This document shows, piece after piece, positions 8,705-16,472 of a DNA stretch of 64,000 nucleotides. The translations under genes and the position numbers were made by a program. Source of the DNA: Asanoa ferruginea (GTDB lineage: Bacteria > Actinomycetota > Actinomycetes > Mycobacteriales > Micromonosporaceae); the NCBI RefSeq assembly GCF_003387075.1, contig NZ_QUMQ01000001.1:5952001-6016000 (forward strand), read 5' to 3'. Each line of letters starts with the position of its first letter. The first letter of the stretch is position 1. The notes under the pieces were generated by a model that was not told where the DNA came from, ran no database searches, and saw only the letters and a program-made list of their open reading frames with translations.

Positions 8705-9874
8705 GTGAAGAATGCATCCGTGACCCGCCGGCGGCTACTCGCGGGCGTCGGCTCGGCCGTGGTCGCGGGTCTGGCAGGCTGTGGTGCCAGCACGGCCGAG
8801 ACGCCACCGCGGCAGCCGGCGAGTCCGACGCCCTCACCCCGCGTCACCGACGAGGCCGCACTCCGCCGCAAGATCGCTAGCCTGCTCGTGGTCGGTTTCC
8901 GCGGCGAGACGGTCAACAGCAACGACTGGATCGTGAAGGCGATTCGAAACGGCCTCGGCGGCGTCATCCTCTTCGACAAGGAACTGGCGACCAACGGCCC
9001 GCGCAACATCAGCTCGCCGGCACAGGTCACGGCGCTCGTGAAGAGCCTGCGGCAGGCCTCACCCGGCCGGCTCATCGTGTCGATCGACCAGGAAGGCGGC
9101 CAGGTCGCCCGCCTCAACCCGAGCAACGGCTTCCCGGCGACGAAATCGGAGGCCGAGATCGGGGCCGAGAACTCGCCGGCCGCGACGCGGGCCTGGGCCC
9201 AGCAGATCGCCAGCAGCCTGACGTCGATCGGCGCCAACCTCAACTACGCGCCGGTCGTCGACCTGAACCTGAACCCGAACAACCCCGCGATCGGCCAGCT
9301 CGGCCGCAGCTTCTCGGCCAACGTCGACGTCGTCGTCACGAACGCGACCGAGGAGATCCAGGTCCACCGGGCCAGCAAGGTCAAGACGTCGCTCAAGCAC
9401 TTCCCCGGCTTCGGCACCGCGACCGGCAACACGGACTTCGACGTCGTCGACGTCAGCGCCACCTGGCGGCCCATCGAACTCGAACCGTTCCAGCGCCTGA
9501 TCGCCAGCGGCAACGCCGACTCCGTCCTGGTCGCCCACCTGCTGATCAAGCAACTCGACCCGAACCTGCCGGCCTCGCTGTCCCCGGCGGTCGTCACGAA
9601 CCTGCTCCGCGGCCAACTGGGCTTCAAGGGCCCCACCGTCAGCGACGACATGCAGGCGGCCGCCATCACCCGGCGCTACGGCCGCGACGAATCGGTCGCG
9701 CTGGCCCTCAAGGCAGGCCTTGACCTGCTCGTATTCGCCAACCAGCAGGTGTACGACCCGAACGTCGTCGACGAGACCCTCGACAACGTCGTCAACCTGG
9801 TCCGCACCGGACAGCTCACCGAGGCCCAGATCGACCAGGCCGTGACCCGCGTCGACACCCTCCGCCCCCGCTAA
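8705..9874 (+). CDS. GH3 beta-N-acetylhexosaminidase-like (NagZ-type) Tat lipoprotein
   Basis: From GTG 8705 the product is 389 residues. It begins with a twin-arginine signal (TRRRLLAGVG) and lipobox LAGC with Cys26, so a membrane-anchored extracytoplasmic enzyme is expected. A Pro/Ser/Thr-rich linker precedes a glycoside hydrolase family 3 N-terminal domain with GGVILFDKE, SIDQEGG, KHFPGFG (about 231) and the nucleophile motif SDDMQ (about 313-317). Such enzymes remove GlcNAc from wall fragments or chitin. The Asp-x-His dyad that serves as acid/base in NagZ is replaced by GNTDF, as seen from the sequence. The same frame is open upstream through the SRPBCC domain. A possible -35 TTGCGC (8641-8646) with TATGCC 17 bases later could give it its own promoter, but this is weak. 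Confidence 0.85.
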   Translation: MKNASVTRRRLLAGVGSAVVAGLAGCGASTAETPPRQPASPTPSPRVTDEAALRRKIASLLVVGFRGETVNSNDWIVKAIRNGLGGVILFDKELATNGPRNISSPAQVTALVKSLRQASPGRLIVSIDQEGGQVARLNPSNGFPATKSEAEIGAENSPAATRAWAQQIASSLTSIGANLNYAPVVDLNLNPNNPAIGQLGRSFSANVDVVVTNATEEIQVHRASKVKTSLKHFPGFGTATGNTDFDVVDVSATWRPIELEPFQRLIASGNADSVLVAHLLIKQLDPNLPASLSPAVVTNLLRGQLGFKGPTVSDDMQAAAITRRYGRDESVALALKAGLDLLVFANQQVYDPNVVDETLDNVVNLVRTGQLTEAQIDQAVTRVDTLRPR

Positions 9875-9936
9875 CGGAGCGATCTGCCCCAACCGAAAGG
9901 CGTCGCCACTCGTCTAAGTTGCTGAAGGAGGCATCG

Positions 9937-10440
9937 ATGGCGACGTGGGAGTCCGCGCTGGCAGACCTGGTCGCCATGCGCGGAGCGGCACTGAAGCGCT
10001 ATGCCTTCCTGCTGTGCGGCAGCGACACCGAGGCGGATGACCTGGTCCAGGACGCCCTGGTCAAGGCATTCACCCGGCGGCGGCGCCACGAGGTGGCGCA
10101 CCTGGAGCAATACGTGCGCAAATCAATGCTCAACCTCTTTCTCGACCAGGCCCGACGGCGCGCGATCTGGCGCCGCCTGATGCCGGTGGTCGCGGCGCCG
10201 GCATCAGCGCCCGACGAATCAGCTGGCGCCGATGCCCGCCATGACCTCCGGGCCGCTCTGCTGACGTTGACGCCGCAACAGCGCGCCTGCGTGGTGCTCT
10301 ATTACCACCTCGACCTGCCGGTTTCTGACATCGCCGCCCAGCTCGGCTGTGGTGCCGGCACGGTCAAACGGCACCTGCATGACGGGCGGCGCCGGCTGGT
10401 GGGGCTCTTGGACGAGGAGGACGATCATGCGTTCCGATGA
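9937..10440 (+). CDS. SigE-family ECF RNA polymerase sigma factor
   Basis: The 167-residue protein contains region 2 (ALKRYAFLLCGSDTEADDLVQ, quoted in part; about 17-75), followed by a short linker and region 4 (LTPQQRACVVLYYHLDLPVSD, quoted in part; about 105-160) ending in an HTH with GAGTVKRHL. This fits the actinobacterial 'SigE family' of small ECF sigma factors. ATG 9937 has GAAGGAGG at the right distance. The downstream gene starts 14 bases before this stop codon and encodes a single-pass membrane protein, the usual position of a cognate anti-sigma or sensory partner. Confidence 0.9.
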   Translation: MATWESALADLVAMRGAALKRYAFLLCGSDTEADDLVQDALVKAFTRRRRHEVAHLEQYVRKSMLNLFLDQARRRAIWRRLMPVVAAPASAPDESAGADARHDLRAALLTLTPQQRACVVLYYHLDLPVSDIAAQLGCGAGTVKRHLHDGRRRLVGLLDEEDDHAFR

Positions 10441-11179
10441 CCTGCTCCGGGCCCGGCTCGACGACACGGCCAACCGGGCCGCCCCGCTGCGGGTGACGAC
10501 CGACCAGGTCAGGTCGCGGGTGAAACGCCGTCGGCGGCTTGTCGCAGCCGGGACGGGTATCGCCTCGATCGCGGTGATCTCCGCGGTGGCCTTCGCCGTG
10601 GGTGGCTTGACCGGAGGCACACCTTTGATGGTCGCGACGCCAGGTCCGTCTTACTCGCCGCGTCCGCAACAGCCACCCGCGCTGTTCATCTGTGGCGCGC
10701 CCTACGACGTGCCCGACTCGCCCACGGTCGACGCGCTGACGGTCACCGTGACCTCGCAGAAGGTTTCCGACCAGGCGGCACCCGCCCTCACCGCAACGTT
10801 CGAGACGACGCGCCAGGTCTTCGTGGCGGCCGGTCGTCCGTCGGGTATGCAAGTGCTCTACCTCAAAGACGGCATCATCGTCGGCGGCGGCCCCATGCTC
10901 AACCAGCCCGGCGACACCCGAGGGCAGGGCGTCGACCCGGTGCGTGAGGGATTCGACGTGGCTCCTGGCAGCCCTCACGTGCAGAATCTGGGTCCGCGTA
11001 CGACGCTTTGCGGCTCGCAGACCTGGCCCGAGGTCTGGTCCTCGGCCGGCGAATACGACGTGGCGCTCGTCCTCGGCCCCGTCGACGTCGATGCCCACGA
11101 ACTGCGCTTCCAAGTCCCGTCTTCGGCGCGGGCAGAGAACCTGATCGTCACCCGGGCGCGGCTGTCCCCGGCCGACTGA
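10427..11179 (+). CDS. Single-pass membrane protein, candidate anti-sigma partner of the SigE-family factor
   Basis: This 250-residue protein has a short N-terminal cytosolic segment (MRSDDLLRARLDDTANRA, basic RVKRRRR) and one transmembrane helix (about 40-65; AAGTGIASIAVISAVAFAVGG). A large extracytoplasmic domain without a motif I recognise follows. Its start overlaps the sigma gene by 14 bases, so the two are translationally coupled. The topology is that of membrane anti-sigma factors, but the cytosolic part is only about 40 residues and lacks a ZAS zinc motif (no HxxxCxxC). The anti-sigma role is inferred from position only. Confidence 0.75.
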   Translation: MRSDDLLRARLDDTANRAAPLRVTTDQVRSRVKRRRRLVAAGTGIASIAVISAVAFAVGGLTGGTPLMVATPGPSYSPRPQQPPALFICGAPYDVPDSPTVDALTVTVTSQKVSDQAAPALTATFETTRQVFVAAGRPSGMQVLYLKDGIIVGGGPMLNQPGDTRGQGVDPVREGFDVAPGSPHVQNLGPRTTLCGSQTWPEVWSSAGEYDVALVLGPVDVDAHELRFQVPSSARAENLIVTRARLSPAD

Positions 11180-11300
11180 GCGGGTTGGCCTCTCGTCACA
11201 CCCGGCATGTCCACGAAGTAGGACGGCACGTTGCCGGACGTGGGCCCGTCGCGAGATCATCGACGCCAGGTGATGGCTGGCTTACCGGGACCGGAGGTAC

Positions 11301-13577
11301 ATGCAGGCGCTCGATCCACGCGGAGTGACGACCGCAGAGGAGTTCGTCGTCCTGCTGCGCCGCGTACGGGACCGGTCGGGCCTGTCCTACCGGACGATCG
11401 CGAAACGGGCCGAGCTGGCCGGCGCCGTGTTGCCCGCCAGCACGCTCGCCACCATGCTCGCCCGGCAGACCCTTCCGCGCCGGGAGCTGGTCACCGCCGT
11501 CCTGACCGCGTGTGAGGTCCCGCCCGCGGCGGTCCGGCAATGGATCGCCGTGTGGGAACGGCTGGCCGAGGGGACGAAACCGGCCACCGTAGAGGATCCG
11601 GAGCCCGTCGAGCGGCCGTTCCAGTTGCCACCAGCGCCGCCCGTGCTGGTGGGTCGCGACGACGAGCTCGACCGGCTCGCCGAGGGGTTGGCCCAGCCGC
11701 CGGGCGTGTGGCTGCTCACCGGCGCCGGCGGTGTCGGCAAGTCCGCCCTCGCGGTGCTGGCCGCCCACCGCGCGGCCGGCCGGCATCCGGGCGGCTGCCT
11801 CTACGTCGACCTGCGTGGGGCCAGCGCCGACGCCGCGCCGAGCGAGCCGCACGACGTGCTTCTCGGCTTCCTGCGGGCGCTCGGCGTGCGCACGGCACCC
11901 GCCACCGTCGACGAGGCGAGCGCGCTTTTCCGGAGTACGACGGCCGACCGCGCCATGTTGGTCGTGCTCGACAACGCCGGGTCGGCTGCGCAGGTGCGGC
12001 CGCTGCTGCCCAGTGGTCCACGGTCGACCACGCTGGTCACCAGCCGCTGGCGGTTGCCCGACCTCGACGTGACCCGGCGGCTCGCGGTGGAGCCGCTGCC
12101 GGCCCCGGCCGGGCGGGAGTTGCTCGCGCACCTCTGCGGGCCGGAGCGGGTGGCCGCCGAGGCCGCGGCCGCCGGTGACATCGTCCGGCTCTGCGGCGGG
12201 TCTCCGCTCGCGCTGCGGATCGTGGGCGCCCGGGCCGCGGGCCGGCAGGCGCCGGGCATCCTCGGCGCCCTCGCCGCCCACCTCGGCGACCATGCCCGCC
12301 ACCTCGACGAGCTCGAGGTCGGCGACCTGTCCGTGCGCGCGGGCCTGCGGGTGGGATATCGGAGCCTGCAAGCCGACATCGCCGCGTCCGTGTTCCGCCT
12401 TGCCGCGGTGCCCGAGTGGATCGAGCTGGGTGCGGCTGCCTGCGCCGCGATGCTCGACACGCCTCCGGTGGCCGTCGAGCGCGCCCTCGACCTGCTCGTC
12501 GATGCCCATCTGGTCGAGTGCCCCGCGCCGGGACGGTTCCGCTACCACGACAGTGTGCGGATCTTCGCGCGTGAGCAGGCCGAGGCCGTGGATCCGCCGG
12601 CCGTCCGGCTCGCGGTGCGGGAGCGGCTGGCGGCGGTGATGTTCAGTGCCGCCGCGAGCGCCGCGCGCTCGCTCTTCCCGCATGATCCGCTGCCGTACGC
12701 GGAGCTCGGCGGCACCGCGCAGCGTCTGATCGCACCCGACGCCACCACCGCGCAGGCCTGGCAGTGGCTCGAACAGGAGCGGGTCAACCTGCGGATGCTC
12801 GCCGGCCAGGAGTTCGCGGCCGGCCGGGCGCTGCCGGCGATCCGCGACCTGGGCGTCGCCGTCGCCAAATACCTGGACTATGCCGGCCACTTCGTCGACC
12901 AGGCCCGCCTCGGCCAGCTCGCGATCGCGGCCGCGCGGCGGCTCGGCGACCAGCGCGGCACGGCGCAGGCGCTCAACACCCTGGCCATCGCGATGCTGCG
13001 GCACGAGCGGCGGCGCGAGGGCATCGAGCTGCTCGACCAGGCGTTGGCGATCAGGCGGGAGCTCGGCGACCGGGCGGGGGAGGCCGCGTGCCTCAACAAC
13101 CTGGGCAACGCCCACCGCGACAACGGCGACCTCGACGCCGCGCTGCGGTGCCTGGAGCGGAGCCTGGCGCTGCGCAAGGAGCTGAGCGACCAATACAAGA
13201 CCGGGTCCACACTGGACAACATCGGGATCGTGCTGCGCCGGATGGGCCGGTTCGAGGAGGCGCTCGACCATCACCGCGCCGGCCTCGCGATCACCCGTGA
13301 GCTGGACGACCGGCTCCGGGAGGCGCTGGTGCTGACCAACCTCGCCGAGACCGAGCAGCTCGCCGGTCAGCGGCGCGAGGCGCTGGGCCACGCCGAGCGG
13401 GCCCTGGCCATCAGCCGGGAGCTGCGCCACGACCGCGGGTGCGGTCTGGCCCTGCAATTGCTGGGCGACATCTACACGAGCCTCGGCCAGTCCGCGCGGG
13501 CGCGGGCGTGCCAGGACGAGGCGGCGGAACTGCTGCACGAGCCGGCGATCGGCGCGCCCACGCCGATCGCCGGCTGA
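11301..13577 (+). CDS. XRE-HTH/NB-ARC/TPR STAND regulator
   Basis: This 758-residue protein begins with a divergent HTH of the type common in actinobacterial STAND proteins (about 8-85; SYRTIAKRAELAGAVLPAST). It then has an NB-ARC ATPase with P-loop GAGGVGKSAL (about 143-152), LVVLDNAG and TLVTSR sensor-like motifs. C-terminal TPR repeats (about 530-745) have recurrent ALNTLAIAM, CLNNLGNAHRDNGDLDAALR and TLDNIGIVLRRMG units. It has no BTAD domain, unlike the two leftward neighbours. It probably binds DNA through the HTH and senses a partner through the TPRs. ATG 11301 is preceded by a CCGGAGG ribosome-binding site. Confidence 0.87.
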   Translation: MQALDPRGVTTAEEFVVLLRRVRDRSGLSYRTIAKRAELAGAVLPASTLATMLARQTLPRRELVTAVLTACEVPPAAVRQWIAVWERLAEGTKPATVEDPEPVERPFQLPPAPPVLVGRDDELDRLAEGLAQPPGVWLLTGAGGVGKSALAVLAAHRAAGRHPGGCLYVDLRGASADAAPSEPHDVLLGFLRALGVRTAPATVDEASALFRSTTADRAMLVVLDNAGSAAQVRPLLPSGPRSTTLVTSRWRLPDLDVTRRLAVEPLPAPAGRELLAHLCGPERVAAEAAAAGDIVRLCGGSPLALRIVGARAAGRQAPGILGALAAHLGDHARHLDELEVGDLSVRAGLRVGYRSLQADIAASVFRLAAVPEWIELGAAACAAMLDTPPVAVERALDLLVDAHLVECPAPGRFRYHDSVRIFAREQAEAVDPPAVRLAVRERLAAVMFSAAASAARSLFPHDPLPYAELGGTAQRLIAPDATTAQAWQWLEQERVNLRMLAGQEFAAGRALPAIRDLGVAVAKYLDYAGHFVDQARLGQLAIAAARRLGDQRGTAQALNTLAIAMLRHERRREGIELLDQALAIRRELGDRAGEAACLNNLGNAHRDNGDLDAALRCLERSLALRKELSDQYKTGSTLDNIGIVLRRMGRFEEALDHHRAGLAITRELDDRLREALVLTNLAETEQLAGQRREALGHAERALAISRELRHDRGCGLALQLLGDIYTSLGQSARARACQDEAAELLHEPAIGAPTPIAG

Positions 13578-13758
13578 CATGCGCGCCGGACGGCCCCCGA
13601 ACTCATTGCCCATCCGGCGAGTCGCTCACCAGGGAAGCGTCTTGCGGGCTCCTCCTGCTGTCTCGGAAACTGCCTCGGAAACACTGACGCGGCAATCGTC
13701 GGTGCCCCGGACACCCGGAGGAAGGATCTCGAACACCCTCGAACGGATCCGAACGCGG
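13578..13758. other. 181-base convergent intergenic region
   Basis: This lies between the STAND regulator stop and the tetR stop. I see a short imperfect direct repeat (CTCGGAAACTG and CTCGGAAACACTG, 13663-13689) but no clear terminator hairpin, RNA gene or ORF with family features. Confidence 0.5.
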
Positions 13759-14355
13759 TCAGGCCGGCCGGCGCGACTCGTGCAGCGCGACCAGCCCGTC
13801 GACACCGCGGAGGAAGGTCGCGCAGATCGCGGCCGGGTCGAACAGACATCCGGCCGCCATGGCGCCGTCGCGGAGCATGACGAACTGCTGCGCGGCCGCT
13901 TCGGCCCCGGCCGCCTCGATGCGCGCCATCAGCGTGGTGACCGTGTCGAGGAACCACTCCCGATGGGCGAGGACGGCCTGGTGCACGGGATGGGCGAGAT
14001 CGGGATATTCGGCCACGGCGTTCAGGAACGCGCACCCGCGAAAGCCGGGCGACTGGATGCCCTGTGCGATCGCCGCCGCGATGGCCCGGAGGCCCTCACC
14101 CGGTGATACGCCAGCGGTGAGGGCCGTTTCCACCTGGCCGCGGATGCCTTGGTCGGCGCTCTGGAGATAGGCGAGAACGAGGTCTTCCTTGCCTGGGAAG
14201 TGCCGGTAGAACGTGGCCCGGGTCACTTTCGCCTCGCCGATGATCCGGTCGACGCCGACCGAATGGATGCCTTCCGCGTAGAAAACCCGGGTCGCCGTGG
14301 TCAGGAGCCGCAGGCGCGCCTCGGATGGCCGGGTCTCGGGTTCGGTGCGATCCAT
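13759..14355 (-). CDS. TetR/AcrR family repressor
   Basis: The 198-residue protein has an N-terminal TetR HTH (about 14-60; LLTTATRVFYAEGIHSVGVD, then VTRATFYRHFPGKEDL) and a variable all-helical ligand domain. It faces the DUF308-like/EthD genes across a 101-base intergenic region that carries two copies of a TetR-type palindrome. It most likely represses itself and that pair until a ligand binds. The ligand is unknown; similar regulators often sense small hydrophobic or antibiotic-like molecules. ATG 14355. Confidence 0.92.
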   Translation of the reverse strand: MDRTEPETRPSEARLRLLTTATRVFYAEGIHSVGVDRIIGEAKVTRATFYRHFPGKEDLVLAYLQSADQGIRGQVETALTAGVSPGEGLRAIAAAIAQGIQSPGFRGCAFLNAVAEYPDLAHPVHQAVLAHREWFLDTVTTLMARIEAAGAEAAAQQFVMLRDGAMAAGCLFDPAAICATFLRGVDGLVALHESRRPA

Positions 14356-14373
14356 GTGCCCAGCGTAGCGGAT

Positions 14374-14387
14374 AGAACGTTCGGTCT
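14374..14387. promoter_or_regulatory. TetR operator copy 1
   Basis: AGAACG-TT-CGGTCT is a palindrome with 6-base arms matching at 5 of 6 positions. It lies 19 bases upstream of the tetR start and immediately precedes a TTGACA (14387-14392) that could be the -35 of the rightward promoter. Confidence 0.7.
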
Positions 14388-14426
14388 TGACAGCGCGAAC
14401 TGAGCCGCGTCATCCTGAGCCCAGAC

Positions 14427-14440
14427 AGAACGTTCGTTCT
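14427..14440. promoter_or_regulatory. TetR operator copy 2
   Basis: AGAACG-TT-CGTTCT is a perfect palindrome with 6-base arms, 53 bases from copy 1 and 16 bases before the DUF308-like gene. The paired, near-identical sites between divergent genes are the normal layout for a TetR repressor controlling both directions. Confidence 0.78.
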
Positions 14441-14456
14441 TCCAGAAGGGCCGATC

Positions 14457-15014
14457 ATGACCACCCTCACCGCACCCGGCTTCTCGACGACGGCGACCGC
14501 GCTCCGGCGGCTCTACTTCGCCCGCTTCGCGTTCGCCGTCGTCTGGGCGGCCGTGACGTTCGCGATCGCCGACGAGCTCACCGTGCTCACCACCACGCTC
14601 CTGGTGATCTACCCGCTGGTCGACGCGGCTGCCGCGGTCATCGACCTCCGCTCGTCGCGCACCACCGGCTCGCCCACTCTGCTGCGCGTCAACATCGTGG
14701 TCAGCGTGCTCGCCGCCGTCGGTCTGGCCGTCGCCGGCGCGTCCGGCATTCCGGCAGTCCTGCGCGTGTGGGGTGTCTGGGCGGTGGTGGCCGGGCTGGT
14801 CCAACTGGTCGTGGGCGTCACCCGCCGCGGCATGGGCGGCCAGTGGCCGATGATCATCAGCGGCGGCCTCTCCGTGCTCGCCGGTGGGGCGTTCGTCGCC
14901 GCTGCCTCCGCCGACGATCCGGCGCTGACCAACGCGATCGGCTACGCCATCCCCGGCGCCATCTTCTTCCTCATCGCGGCCATCCGGCTGCGCCGCACGC
15001 CGAAGACCAACTGA
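14457..15014 (+). CDS. Polytopic membrane protein, DUF308/HdeD-like
   Basis: This 185-residue protein has about six predicted membrane helices (for example AFAVVWAAVTFAIADELTVL in part, NIVVSVLAAVGLAVAG, GVWAVVAGLVQLVVGV, IISGGLSVLAGGAFVAAASA). Its spacing and glycine pattern resemble DUF308 (HdeD-like) proteins. A recognisable SGGLSVLAGG motif is typical of that family. It is the first gene under the TetR-type operators, followed 48 bases later by an EthD-domain gene. The function is unknown; related proteins are linked to acid or envelope stress. Confidence 0.8.
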   Translation: MTTLTAPGFSTTATALRRLYFARFAFAVVWAAVTFAIADELTVLTTTLLVIYPLVDAAAAVIDLRSSRTTGSPTLLRVNIVVSVLAAVGLAVAGASGIPAVLRVWGVWAVVAGLVQLVVGVTRRGMGGQWPMIISGGLSVLAGGAFVAAASADDPALTNAIGYAIPGAIFFLIAAIRLRRTPKTN

Positions 15015-15062
15015 GATGGACTGGTGGCAACCCGGCCACCCCAACGAGAGAACGAGGGCGTC

Positions 15063-15365
15063 ATGCCAACCAAGATCACGTTGATCGTTGACAATCCCGC
15101 GAACCCGGACGAGTTCGAGAAGGCCTACGCGGAGGTGCGGCAGGCCGCGGACACGCTGCCGAAGGTCCAGCGGGTCGAGTCGGCCAAGGTGTGGCCGAAG
15201 GAGGACGGCTCGCCCACGCCCGCCTACCGGACGCTCGACCTCTATTTCGACAGCTACGAGGACGCTTCGGCCGCGGTGACCACGCCTGCCGACGCAGCCC
15301 TGTTCGGTGGGCTCGTAGGAACGAAGGTGACCTTCACGGGGCTGTTCTCCGATATCGAGCAGTAG
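15063..15365 (+). CDS. EthD-domain protein
   Basis: The 100-residue protein belongs by eye to the EthD dimeric alpha-beta barrel family. It has a first strand MPTKITLIVDNP followed by DEFEKAYAEV, a TLDLYFDSYEDASAAV segment and a C-terminal TKVTFTGLFSDIE. EthD proteins are small ferredoxin-like-fold proteins that act beside oxygenases or in decarboxylation. No oxygenase is adjacent here. ATG 15063 is preceded by GAGGG. Its last 32 bases overlap the end of the convergent oxidoreductase gene. Confidence 0.85.
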   Translation: MPTKITLIVDNPANPDEFEKAYAEVRQAADTLPKVQRVESAKVWPKEDGSPTPAYRTLDLYFDSYEDASAAVTTPADAALFGGLVGTKVTFTGLFSDIEQ

Positions 15366-16461
15366 CGGCCGGCAACTGCGCGAGCCCCGGTCGGTCCCAT
15401 TCCTCGTCGAGCCCGAGGCCGCGCAGGTCGGCGACGACGCCTTCCTGCTCGGCCTCGTAGAGCCGCCAGATCACCCGCAGACCCTGGAGGCTGCCGGGGC
15501 CGTCGGTCAGCGGTGGGGACGAATTGTCGAGGCAGTCGACGAAGTGGACGAGTTCGGCTCCGAGGTGCTTCGAGTCGGCCGACACGGTCATCAGGACCTC
15601 GGCATCGGCGGGGTCGGGGGAGAGCCGGCCGGAGAGCCCACCGCGCGGTGCGTCACCGGGCCACGGCTTGTGCGCGTAGAGCACCCCACCCGTCAGGTCG
15701 GCCTCCAGCATGCCGCCGGCGCAGTGCACGTGGATCGCGTACCCGTGGCGCGTCGCGCGGGCACCCCAGGTGCCGAAGTGGTAGCCGAGCGCGCCGCCCT
15801 CGAACTCGATCGTCGCGTTGCTCGTGCCCTCCCGCTCCATCCACGGCGTGCCGGCGCGGGTGCCCAGGTGGGTGCCGCGCACCGGACGCCCGAGCAGCCA
15901 CAGGAGCAGGTCGACGTAGTGGCAGCCGTGGCTGAAGAACTGCCCGCCACCGAGCCGCGCCGCCGACCGGATCCAGTGCCCTTCGGGGTGCTCGGTGTGC
16001 TGCTCGGTAAAAATCGAAACCTGGAAGACCTCGCCGTAGGCGCGGGCCGCGACCAGCTCACGGACGCGGGCGACAAGCGGATGGAAGCGCATCGGGTACG
16101 CGGTCATCAGGGTCGTCCCGGCCACGGCGGCGGTGTGGATGAGGTCGAGGCACTGCGCTTCGGTCACCGCCATCGGCTTTTCCATGAGCACGTGCTTGCC
16201 GGCGCGCAGGCAGGTGACGCCGATCTCGTGGTGGAGGTCGTGCGGCGTGACGACCAGACAGGCGTCGACGTCGTCGAGCAGCTTGCGGTAGTCGGTGACG
16301 GCCCGCCGGGCGCCCAGCAGGGCGGCGGCCCGGCGCGCCCGCTCCGGGACCACGTCAGCGGTGCCGACGACCTCCACTCGGTCGCCGAGCTCCGCGAAGA
16401 CCTGCCGGTGGGCGTCTTCCATGTCGCCACAGCCGATGACCGCGAGCCGGTGAGGTGCCAT
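15334..16461 (-). CDS. Gfo/Idh/MocA family NAD(P)-dependent oxidoreductase
   Basis: The 375-residue enzyme has an N-terminal Rossmann fold (RLAVIGCGDMEDAH, about 5-20) and the family catalytic EKP motif (KHVLMEKPMAVTEAQ, about 93-107). A C-terminal Gfo/Idh/MocA alpha/beta domain includes FFSHGCHYVDLLLWLLGRPV. These enzymes oxidise sugar or inositol hydroxyls, sometimes on amino-sugar substrates. ATG 16461 has AAAGGAA upstream. It is the third gene of the leftward operon headed by iclR, 11 bases after the deaminase gene, which ties it to the D-amino-acid enzymes of the island. Confidence 0.88.
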   Translation of the reverse strand: MAPHRLAVIGCGDMEDAHRQVFAELGDRVEVVGTADVVPERARRAAALLGARRAVTDYRKLLDDVDACLVVTPHDLHHEIGVTCLRAGKHVLMEKPMAVTEAQCLDLIHTAAVAGTTLMTAYPMRFHPLVARVRELVAARAYGEVFQVSIFTEQHTEHPEGHWIRSAARLGGGQFFSHGCHYVDLLLWLLGRPVRGTHLGTRAGTPWMEREGTSNATIEFEGGALGYHFGTWGARATRHGYAIHVHCAGGMLEADLTGGVLYAHKPWPGDAPRGGLSGRLSPDPADAEVLMTVSADSKHLGAELVHFVDCLDNSSPPLTDGPGSLQGLRVIWRLYEAEQEGVVADLRGLGLDEEWDRPGLAQLPAATARYRRTAP

Positions 16462-16472
16462 GCCGGTTCCTT

